Shown: piece after piece, positions 16,973-25,300 of the stretch
Numbering within the stretch: the stretch's first letter is position 1
Layout of the letters: each line of letters begins with the position of its first letter
Assembly: GCF_000973105.1 (NCBI RefSeq)
Contig: NC_015844.1
Span: forward strand, 4,336,501-4,400,500
Direction of reading: 5' to 3'
Source: Zobellia galactanivorans
GTDB taxonomy: Bacteria; Bacteroidota; Bacteroidia; Flavobacteriales; Flavobacteriaceae
Length of the DNA: 64,000 bases
Program-made: the position numbers and the translations under genes
Notes under the pieces: generated by a model
Database searches by the model: none
Told to the model about the DNA's origin: nothing
What the model saw: only the letters and a program-made list of their open reading frames with translations

Positions 16973-18904
16973 CTATTCGAATTTGTGTCGTACAAAAGCT
17001 TCCATAGCGGCATAGTGCGAAAGACCTAGGGCCCGATAGCGCTCGGCCGTGTCTTTGTTGCGTTCTTCTGCACGCATCCAGAATTCACGGGAATCGTCTC
17101 CCTGAAACATGACCCCATCTTTTTGTGATTGGTGGCAGAATATGGCATAGCGTTTTTTAAGGACCTGATCCGGACTCATAGGTACGGCCATTTCTATTTC
17201 GTTGACATCCCATTCATGCCAAGCACCTCGGTAAAGCCATAACCAGCAATCTTTCATAAAAGGTTCTGATTGCAAGCGTTTCATGGCTTCAAAAACAGCG
17301 TCTAAACATACTTTGTGCGTTCCGTGCGGGTCGGCCAAATCACCTGCGGCAAAAATCTGGTGCGGTTTGATCTGGGCAATGATATCGATCATAATTTCAA
17401 TATCGGCTTCGGAAAGATTGTTTTTCTTTATGGTGCCCGTTTCGTAAAAGGGGAGGTCTAAAAAGTGAACGTTCGAATCGTCAAGTCCTAAGTACCGTAC
17501 TGCGGCATAAGATTCCCCTCGGCGAATATTTCCCTTGAGCTTTCTTACTTCCAGTGAATCGAAACTGCTGTCGTTTTTGTTTTTTATGCTATCGATGATC
17601 TTTTGCGCTTCTTCAGAAGGTGAAATCCGTTTTGAGATTTCCGCGTAACGAAGGGCGTCGGTATCCGATACCGCAATGTTTCCTGAGGTTTGGTATACGA
17701 CATGTACATCGTGGCCCTGTTCTACTAGGCGGTCGAAGGTACCTCCCATGGAAATGACATCGTCATCAGGGTGGGGACTAAAAATGATGACCTTTTTTTT
17801 GATCGGTTCCGCACGTTCGGGCCGGCTTGAATCGTCGGCATTCGGTTTTCCACCGGGCCACCCCGTAATGGTGTGTTGCAACCTGTTGAACATTTTGATG
17901 TTAAGGTCGTACGAATCTTCAAGGGCCAATAGTCCCGACATACCGTTATCGTTATAATCCTTGTCGGTCAGGCTTAAAATCGATTTGCCGGTTTCGTTAC
18001 AAAGCCAAACAATGGCTTTTGCCGTGAGTTCTTCCGTCCATTCCAGCGATTCGTCAACCAACCATGGCGTCTTGTTTCGGGTCAATTCGCTTCCCGCTCC
18101 GGTGTCTAATACAAAGGTGCAGTTTTTGTGGTTTTGTAGGTAGGTGGCGGGTACTTGGGCCGAAATGGGGCCTTCTACCGTCTTTTTGATAATATCGGCC
18201 TTGTTTTGTCCCCATCCTAAAAGAACGATACGTTTGGCGCCCATTACGGTTGAGATACCCATGGTTATGGCCTTTCTGGGCACGTGGTCGATTCCTAAAA
18301 AGGCAGGGGCGGCATCAACACGGGTAATGTGGTCGAGCGTTATCACACGCGTGCCTGAATTGTAGTGTGATCCAGGTTCGTTAAAACCGATATGTCCGGT
18401 TCGGCCTATCCCTAAAAGTTGAAAATCGAGTCCCCCGTTCTTTTTGATTTCATTGTCATAGGCAATACAGTATTCAATTACCTTTTCACCGGCAATAGTA
18501 CCGTCGGGAATATGTATGTTGTCTGTAGGAATGTCTACATGGTTGAAAAGATGTTCGTGCATAAAGTACCAATAGCTCTGCCGATTGTCTTTTTCCATGG
18601 GCAGGTATTCGTCAAGGTTGAAGGTGATTACGTTTTTAAAGCTGAGCCCTTCTTCTTTGTGCATACGGACGAGCTCTTCGTAGACCCGAATCGGCGATGA
18701 ACCCGTAGCCAATCCCAAGACGCATTTTTTTCCGGCTTCCTGTTTTTTTTGTATCAAGTCGGCAATTTCTTCGGCCACCTTTATCGAGGCCTCGTTGGAA
18801 TCGGAAAATATGACATTGTGTATCTTTTCGAATCGGGTTTCTTCAAATTGGCCCACCGGTCTATACTTGATGTCGGTTCCGTTTTTTTCTAGAATTGTTT
18901 TCAT
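16973..18904 (-). CDS. nagB: Glucosamine-6-phosphate deaminase fused to a PIG-L/LmbE deacetylase
   Basis: NagB turns glucosamine-6-phosphate into fructose-6-phosphate and ammonia. The 643-residue protein has two parts. Residues about 25-300 are a NagB domain with LGLATGSSP (63-71), FNLDEYLP (base D98) and GIGRTGHIGFNEPGS (165-179). The usual Asp two before the catalytic His is Thr169 here, while H171 and E176 remain. Residues about 368-600 are a PIG-L/LmbE zinc deacetylase domain with SPHPDDDVISMGG (376-388) and a later DPHGTHK metal segment. PIG-L enzymes remove N-acetyl groups from sugars. No nagA is present in the window, so a bifunctional GlcNAc-6-phosphate deacetylase/deaminase is possible. 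It is divergent from deoR-murQ and ends in its own terminator. Confidence 0.92.
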   Translation of the reverse strand: MKTILEKNGTDIKYRPVGQFEETRFEKIHNVIFSDSNEASIKVAEEIADLIQKKQEAGKKCVLGLATGSSPIRVYEELVRMHKEEGLSFKNVITFNLDEYLPMEKDNRQSYWYFMHEHLFNHVDIPTDNIHIPDGTIAGEKVIEYCIAYDNEIKKNGGLDFQLLGIGRTGHIGFNEPGSHYNSGTRVITLDHITRVDAAPAFLGIDHVPRKAITMGISTVMGAKRIVLLGWGQNKADIIKKTVEGPISAQVPATYLQNHKNCTFVLDTGAGSELTRNKTPWLVDESLEWTEELTAKAIVWLCNETGKSILSLTDKDYNDNGMSGLLALEDSYDLNIKMFNRLQHTITGWPGGKPNADDSSRPERAEPIKKKVIIFSPHPDDDVISMGGTFDRLVEQGHDVHVVYQTSGNIAVSDTDALRYAEISKRISPSEEAQKIIDSIKNKNDSSFDSLEVRKLKGNIRRGESYAAVRYLGLDDSNVHFLDLPFYETGTIKKNNLSEADIEIMIDIIAQIKPHQIFAAGDLADPHGTHKVCLDAVFEAMKRLQSEPFMKDCWLWLYRGAWHEWDVNEIEMAVPMSPDQVLKKRYAIFCHQSQKDGVMFQGDDSREFWMRAEERNKDTAERYRALGLSHYAAMEAFVRHKFE

Positions 18905-18942
18905 GCAGTTCGTTTTTTCTGTGTTCTTTGTGTTGAATCATG

Positions 18943-18950
18943 CAAATATA
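18943..18950 (-). promoter_or_regulatory. Candidate -7 promoter box for nagB
   Basis: The minus strand reads TATATTTG, matching TANNTTTG, 38 bases before the nagB ATG. A proper -33 TTG was not found at the usual distance. Confidence 0.45.
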
Positions 18951-18965
18951 GGCAACAGGATGATA

Positions 18966-19004
18966 GTTTGCTGTTTGTTGCTGTATTTTGTGCTGCTTTT
19001 TGCA
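18966..19004. promoter_or_regulatory. Candidate operator: spaced TTTG/GCTG repeats between nagB and deoR
   Basis: GCTG recurs at 18970-18973, 18980-18983 and 18992-18995, each with a TTTG or TTTTG nearby, ending in TTTTTGCAAC. Spacings of 10 and 12 bases are close to one helical turn. DeoR-type repressors often bind tandem direct repeats, and a DeoR gene begins about 90 bases away. The site lies between the two outward promoters and could control both. Confidence 0.35.
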
Positions 19005-19061
19005 ACTTTTAATGATTATTTAACTTTAAGGTAGTATAAAACTGCATAATTCGTAAATTGC

Positions 19062-19069
19062 TATCTTTG
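19062..19069 (+). promoter_or_regulatory. Candidate -7 promoter box for deoR-murQ
   Basis: TATCTTTG matches TANNTTTG 26 bases before the ATG at 19096. The -33 partner is not evident. Confidence 0.4.
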
Positions 19070-19095
19070 TATTAAGAATATAATATATAGTTCTC

Positions 19096-19845
19096 ATGTT
19101 AAAAGAAGAACGGCAGCAGACCATATTGAACGAAGTGGAGCTGCACAACCGGATTTTACTGACCGATATTGCCGAAACCTTGGACGTGTCTATCGATACG
19201 GTCCGAAGGGATGTAAAAGAGCTTGATGCCGAGAATAAATTGCGACGGGTCCATGGCGGGGCCATTTCTTTGGGCTTTACTACCAATAGTACCCGAAACA
19301 GCAATATCTACAAGCAAAAGGAAAAGATAAAAATAGCCGAAAAAGCCCTGAAACTGTTGAAAGACGGTGGGGTCGTGTTTATAGATGGGGGTACCACCTG
19401 TTTGGAACTGGCACATCTGGTTCCTTCAAATATTAGGCTCACCTGTTTTACCCATAGTTTGCCGGTGGCCATGGAGCTGCTTACAAAGCCGAATGTTACG
19501 GTTATAACCGTCGGTGGCCAGCTTTCAAGGGAATCGCAAACGGCTATAGGGGCCAATGCCATACACAACTTGGCCGAAATAAAAGTGGATTTTAGCTTTA
19601 TAGGAACAGGCTATGTAGATTCCCATTACGGATTGACCGAATTCGATTGGGATATTGTACAAGTGAAAAAAGCGGTAATAAAATGCTCGAAAAAAACGGT
19701 ACTTTTGTCCATCTCGGAAAAACTGAACTCGCAGCATCGTTATAAAACCTGTGATATTAATGCCATTAATACGATTATAACGGAGCTGGATCCCGAGAAC
19801 GACTTGTTAAGCTCATTTAGAAACCACGATATTAGAATTCTCTAA
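19096..19845 (+). CDS. DeoR-family transcriptional regulator of amino-sugar genes
   Basis: DeoR/GlpR-type repressors sense phosphorylated sugars through an isomerase-like domain. The 249-residue protein has an N-terminal winged HTH (about 1-57), with ILLTDIAETLDVSIDTVRRDVKELDAENKLRRVHGGAI giving the recognition helix. The C-terminal sensor domain has VFIDGGTTCLEL, ITVGGQL and FIGTGYVD, the phosphosugar loops. It is five bases upstream of murQ and divergent from nagB, so it most likely controls recycling in response to MurNAc-6-P or GlcN-6-P; the effector is inferred. The GCTG repeats between it and nagB are its likely target. Confidence 0.9.
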   Translation: MLKEERQQTILNEVELHNRILLTDIAETLDVSIDTVRRDVKELDAENKLRRVHGGAISLGFTTNSTRNSNIYKQKEKIKIAEKALKLLKDGGVVFIDGGTTCLELAHLVPSNIRLTCFTHSLPVAMELLTKPNVTVITVGGQLSRESQTAIGANAIHNLAEIKVDFSFIGTGYVDSHYGLTEFDWDIVQVKKAVIKCSKKTVLLSISEKLNSQHRYKTCDINAINTIITELDPENDLLSSFRNHDIRIL

Positions 19846-19850
19846 GTACT

Positions 19851-20660
19851 ATGGAGTATACCAAAATAACCGAAACCCCTTCAAACCATAATGATTTGGA
19901 GAAGATGGACAGTTTGTCCCTTTTACGAAAGATAAATGAGGAAGATCAAAAAGTGGCCGATGCGGTGGCCGAGGTCATTCCACAAATATCAAAACTTGTA
20001 GACGGACTCGCCGAACGTTTTGAAAAGGGCGGGCGCTTGTTTTATATCGGTGCCGGAACCAGTGGTAGGCTGGGTATTCTTGACGCATCTGAAATCCCCC
20101 CTACCTTTGGAATGCCCCATTCCCGGGTTATTGGACTTATAGCCGGAGGAGATACCGCAATAAGAAAGTCGGTAGAAAATGCGGAAGACGATATGGTACA
20201 GGCGTGGAAAGATATGATGGAACACCATATTACCGATAATGATGTTGTTGTGGGAATAGCTGCTTCGGGTACTACACCTTATGTATTGGGAGGTATAGCA
20301 GATGCCAAGAAACACGGGGTGTTGACTGCAGGTATAACCAATAATCCCGGTTCTCCCTTAGCTTTGGCGGTAGATATCCCTATAGAAATTAACGTAGGAC
20401 CCGAATTTCTAACCGGAAGCACCCGTATGAAAAGCGGTACCTCACAAAAATTGGCCCTCAATATGATTTCTACGGCCCTGATGATACGGATCGGACGGGT
20501 AAAGGGAAATAAAATGGTCAATATGCAACTGAGCAATAGCAAGTTGGTGGACAGGGGAACCAGGTACGTTTCGGAAGGATTGGGCATTGATTATGCCGAG
20601 GCCGAGAAATTATTGAAAAAACACGGTTCGGTAAAAGCGGCAATAGATGCCGGGAGCTAG
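19851..20660 (+). CDS. murQ: N-acetylmuramic acid 6-phosphate etherase
   Basis: MurQ cleaves the lactyl ether of MurNAc-6-phosphate to give GlcNAc-6-phosphate and D-lactate. The 269-residue protein has an SIS domain with FYIGAGTSGRLGILDASEIPPTFG (about 63-86), LIAGGDTAIRKSVENAEDD (catalytic Glu region) and TGSTRMKSGTSQKLALNMIST. It is about 30 residues shorter than E. coli MurQ (298) at the C-terminus, but still contains the last helices AEKLLKKHGSVKAAID. It follows deoR by five bases. The stop is one base from that of the convergent cytochrome gene, with no terminator between them. Confidence 0.97.
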   Translation: MEYTKITETPSNHNDLEKMDSLSLLRKINEEDQKVADAVAEVIPQISKLVDGLAERFEKGGRLFYIGAGTSGRLGILDASEIPPTFGMPHSRVIGLIAGGDTAIRKSVENAEDDMVQAWKDMMEHHITDNDVVVGIAASGTTPYVLGGIADAKKHGVLTAGITNNPGSPLALAVDIPIEINVGPEFLTGSTRMKSGTSQKLALNMISTALMIRIGRVKGNKMVNMQLSNSKLVDRGTRYVSEGLGIDYAEAEKLLKKHGSVKAAIDAGS

Positions 20661-20661
20661 C

Positions 20662-21075
20662 TTATTTTTCTATAGCGGCTACTTCGTCGACAGTTACCAT
20701 TTTCTTTGAAGTGTTGCCCCAAGAATTCATTATATAATTCATGACATCGGCAATTTCTTCATCTTCTAGTCCCATGGAGGGCATGATATTGTTATAGGAT
20801 ATTCCGTTTACGGTCATTTTACCTTGTTGGCCATATTTTACCCCGCGAATACTGGCCTCTCGGTTTTGGGCAAGATAATCGGAATTGGCCAAGGGGGGAA
20901 AGGTACTTTGGATGCCTTCTCCGTTTTCTAGATGGCAGCTAACACAAAAGTCGGCATAGATTTCACTACCCCGCATCATACTTTCCGCTAATACGGATTC
21001 CTGTGCATGGACGACCGATCCGAAAAGGAAAAGTGCAAGGGGCGTTATAAATGATTTTATACCAAAGGTTTTCAT
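20662..21075 (-). CDS. Periplasmic c-type cytochrome
   Basis: This small electron carrier of 137 residues has a signal peptide ending at about HAQ (residues 1-25) and a single haem-binding motif CVSCH at 44-48. The distal methionine lies in NIMPSMG (M98 or M101). The fold resembles class I cytochromes attached to sugar or alcohol dehydrogenases (GEGIQSTFPPLANSDYL). It starts 23 bases after the sugar dehydrogenase stop on the same strand, so it may take electrons from that enzyme; this is inferred. It converges on murQ with almost no gap. Confidence 0.92.
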   Translation of the reverse strand: MKTFGIKSFITPLALFLFGSVVHAQESVLAESMMRGSEIYADFCVSCHLENGEGIQSTFPPLANSDYLAQNREASIRGVKYGQQGKMTVNGISYNNIMPSMGLEDEEIADVMNYIMNSWGNTSKKMVTVDEVAAIEK

Positions 21076-21098
21076 AGGGATGGATATAGGGTAGGAGG

Positions 21099-22220
21099 TT
21101 ATGGGCTTGGCACTAATTTATAGATGCCCTTTCCCTCTACGGCCACGTAAATCAGTCCGTCCGGACCTTCTTTAATGTCGCGGACGCGGCCTAGATCGGA
21201 CAATAGTTTTTCGCGTTTGACCACTTTGTCGCCTTCCATCTGAAGCCGTTCCATATACTGAAATTTCAAAGAACCGACGAGAATACTTCCTTTCCAGCCT
21301 TTATACGTGTCCGTGGTTACAAATGCCATTCCGCTAGGGGCTATACTTGGTACCCAATAGTGAATGGGTTGGGTCATTCCTTCCATTTCGGTTTTGTCGG
21401 TAATGGAGGTGCCACTGTAGTTTATGCCATAGGTGACCAAAGGCCAACCGTAGTTGGCACCGGCCTTTATGATATTGATTTCATCCCCGCCCCTCGGACC
21501 GTGCTCGTTTTCCCAAATCTCCCCAGTTTCGGGGTGTATGGCCAAGCCTTGCGGGTTTCTGTGCCCATAACTGTAAATGGCGGTTTTGGCATTTTTCTTT
21601 CCTGTAAACGGATTGTCTCCAGGAATTCTTCCATCATCGTAAAAGCGATAAATTTTTCCGCCATCACGGGTAATATCTTGAGGGTTTTCATCACGGGCCC
21701 CGCGCTCGCCAATTGACAAATAAAGGTAACCATCGTTATCAAATTCAATACGTGAACCAAAATGTTGGCCTTTGGTAGTGTTGGGAGATGCTTTATATAA
21801 CAACTCCTTATGGCTTAGTGAGTTGTCTTTTAGTTTGCAGCGCATCAATGCCGTGTGTCCCCCCTTGCCTTCCCCTTCCTGAGAGGCGTATGAAATATAG
21901 ATCCAACCATTGTTTTTGAAATCGGGATGTAGCTCAATATCCAATAGACCGCCTTGGCCACGAGCATAGACTTCGGGTACATTCTTAACTTTTGTTTTGT
22001 TTCCATCTTTGTAATGGATCAGTTCCCCTGATTTTTCCGTAATCAACAGTTCGTTTTTCCCTAGAAAAACAAATCCCCACGGAGTCTGCAGTTCATCGAT
22101 CATAAGCTCGGCCGAGTAGGGGGTGTTTACGGGCGTATCTACCTTGTTTTCAGTGCTTTGCGCGCATGAATAACTAAGTGTTATGGCAGCTAGGGTAATC
22201 GATAGTACACTATTTCGCAT
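21099..22220 (-). CDS. PQQ-dependent sugar dehydrogenase (glucose/sorbosone family), lipoprotein
   Basis: Members of this beta-propeller family oxidise aldose sugars, using PQQ where tested. The 373-residue protein has a lipobox at residues 16-19 (SYSC) with C19 as the lipidated cysteine, so it is membrane-anchored, probably in the outer membrane or on the periplasmic side. Family signatures are TPWGFVFLG, GQGGLLDIELHPDF, GHRNPQGLAIHPETGEIWENEHGPRGGDEIN and SGMAFVTTD. It is co-oriented with a cytochrome c gene 23 bases downstream, a plausible electron acceptor. Many Bacteroidota homologues have no tested substrate, so the sugar is unknown and PQQ use is by family only. Confidence 0.9.
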   Translation of the reverse strand: MRNSVLSITLAAITLSYSCAQSTENKVDTPVNTPYSAELMIDELQTPWGFVFLGKNELLITEKSGELIHYKDGNKTKVKNVPEVYARGQGGLLDIELHPDFKNNGWIYISYASQEGEGKGGHTALMRCKLKDNSLSHKELLYKASPNTTKGQHFGSRIEFDNDGYLYLSIGERGARDENPQDITRDGGKIYRFYDDGRIPGDNPFTGKKNAKTAIYSYGHRNPQGLAIHPETGEIWENEHGPRGGDEINIIKAGANYGWPLVTYGINYSGTSITDKTEMEGMTQPIHYWVPSIAPSGMAFVTTDTYKGWKGSILVGSLKFQYMERLQMEGDKVVKREKLLSDLGRVRDIKEGPDGLIYVAVEGKGIYKLVPSP

Positions 22221-22358
22221 AATTTGACGTTAAATGATAATAATTTAAGGTACCTCGTTGTGGTTAAAGATAACGAGAATTTATAAGTTTAAAAGAATTA
22301 GACAAGAGAAAGTGATGCAGCCCAAATCGCTCATTTTCTTTTAAAAACGACTTAACCT

Positions 22359-25300
22359 ATGCTCCCAAAAAAAACAAGGCATATTGTTTATGCCCTACTG
22401 TTAATGACATTTTCAGTAGTTTGTACTTCAGCAATTGCAGGCAAGAAGGCTTTCTCGGTTTACGAGGAGGTCGCTTCGGCAATCAAAGAGGCCACTTCTT
22501 CAAAGACTGGGGCCGTTGAAAAGACTGCGCTCAAGAATTCATCCATAACCGAGAAAAAAGAAACGGTGAGCGCTACCGCAGCTCCTATGTTCGCGACTAT
22601 TATTCAAGGTTATGACGATGTCGATAACTGTACGAGCGATGGTTCTACTATTGCCCGTTTTATTCTTTGTGGTGATTCCGATGATAGAAACATCACCTTG
22701 TCAACTTCCGGAAGTGTTTCTTGGCAAAGATTAACGGGAGCTGCTCCAAATACAAACTTACCTTGTCCGAATACCAATGGAGGGGATTATACCGAAGTGT
22801 CTACCGCGTCGACTTTTAATTTAGATGCCAGTTCCATTTCAGCTGCAACAGGGGCCGAATATAGGGTTCAGGTAAACGGAGGTCAGTATTATTATTTTGA
22901 AGTAATAAAAAGTACGATTACCCAGAGTTATACGAAGAAAGATTTTGTTTGTAATAACCCGGGTCGAATCGAGATTACCGGCCTTCCTAATAGTTACCAA
23001 TTTAGAATTCGCGAAGCGAGCGGAACCTTTGGGCCGTACCAATCTTCATCTATTTTCCCAAACCTTGACCCTGGGTTCTATACCGTTCAGGCGCGTTTGA
23101 ACATAGCGGGCGAGGTTTGTGAATATTTATATGACGTTATCGAGATTAAGCAAGTAGATATCGAAATCGATGTCACCTATACCAATCCGGTATGTAGCGG
23201 TGAGACCGGTAGTATTGATGTAACCGTTAACTCCGAAGTTCCGGGGCCTTATGTGTATACCTTATTGGATGAAAATGGAGCGGAAATTGAATTTACCTCT
23301 ACCATATCTAGTAATACCTATACTTTTGGGGCTGTTAGTGAAGGTACATATGCCGTTAAAGTTGAGACCAATGACTGTAAGGAAGATATTCCGAATGGGA
23401 TAGCTGCGCCTATACAATATACCGATACCGGTGGTAATCCGATAAAAGTCGGTACGGGCTTGAGTCCGATCAGTGTAGTAACTGACACAAACGGTATGAG
23501 CTTTGGCTGCTCTACTATATCTAGTGTAGATATCGATGTAACCCCTTCGGGAGGTTCTGGCTCGTATAGCTATACGGTTAGTGATGGCGGTGATTCGGGC
23601 GGATTTTTCTCGGGTACGAGTTCGTATACCGTAACAAGTCCGGGAACCTATACCTTTTATATTACCGACGATCAGGGTTGTACGGCGGAAAAATCGGAGT
23701 ATGTCGCCGAATTGACACCTCCAGACGTTACGGCCGCTCCTATTATAGGAACCTGTACCAATGGTGGAGGAAAAGTCGATTTTAATGTTACTGATCCGAA
23801 AGGGTTTAACCTGGAGTTTAGGGCTACCAATAATGCAGGAGATCCCTTTACTTCTTCACCTACCATACCTGTTACGGATGATACCTACACTATTGTAGAA
23901 GTGCGTTACTCGCAAGGGGCGTTCAGTTGTGTTCTGTCTTTGCCTGCCGTTACCGTTACTTCCGCTGGGGGTCTCAGTGGTAGTGCATCGCTGACCCAAG
24001 ATTATACGTGTATCAATGGCGGGGCTATTATTGATTTTACACCGGCTACAGGTGGATCGGGCTCAGGATATGAATATAGTCTAGATAATGTTACCTATCA
24101 ATCGGGAACTACTTTTACAGGGGTAGCTCCAGGTACGTATATACCTTATGTTAAGGACGATGCAGGCTGTTTTCAGGCCCTTTCGCCGATCACCGTATCG
24201 GAACCGGTACCGCCCACATCCATAAGTTTTGCACAAGATAATTTAGATTGTTCAACGGGCACGAGCAGGGTTACTATTGATGTGTTGCCAGCAGGTTTTG
24301 CTACTCAATATGAAGTGATTTCCGCTATTCCCGCAGCACCGCTTTCCGGACCGCAAGCGAGCAATGTTTTTAATGGATTAAGGTTGGATACATCTTACCA
24401 ATTTGAGATTACCGATGCCAATGGTTGTACTTATACGGCCAGTTTTACCACGGGAGGTTTTAGTTCTATCCGTGCCAGGGTAAAATCGGGAGGGGATAGA
24501 AAGGTTTGTCCTGGTGCCACTGATGGTAACGGCGCCTTCTTGGTCGATGGTTTTGCTACGGATTATGACTATGCCGTGGTTCAATTGCCGGCTACACCTG
24601 TTGTGAGTGGAACGAGCAGTGATTTGGAAATTCCTATAACCGGTTTAGGTGCCGGTACCTACGAGATTACGGTAACCGATAACGATACCAATTGTACCTC
24701 TACCGTTTCCTTCGACGTCGAAGAAGCCGGTACCCCCTTGAGCGTTAATTACAGCCTAACCGATATGAGTTGTCAGAACAACAATATTGGTAGGGTCGTT
24801 GGAAGTGCCACAGGAGGTTTCGGTGGATACCGCTATGAATTGGAATGGCCTCCTTCCGATGGACGGACAGATGGGCCAAAAACAGGAGGGACATTCGGTA
24901 ACTTGACCGAGGAAGGAACCTATACCTTAACGGTTACTGATTCTGAGGGTTGTAGTGCTTCTACAACGTTCACCCTTACCAGTGTTGATGCTCCGGCAAT
25001 TAGCTTTGACTCGGCCGATTACTGTTATTCAACTACCAACACCGCAGAAATTACCGTTTCTTCTACTCCGGGCTCCGCAGCAATAGGTACGCATCAGTAC
25101 CGAATTAATGGAGGGGCATTGGTGACACCGGGCACGCCCGGAACCCATACGTTTACGGACTTGGTCCCCGGTAACTACACCATTGAAGTCGTTGATGGAA
25201 ACGGTTGTATCGCTTCTACTTCGGCAGTTCGAATACCGCCCCAGCTCCAGGTGAGTCTCGATATCAACGAAGAGATTGCCTGTGGAGGTACGGGAGAAAT

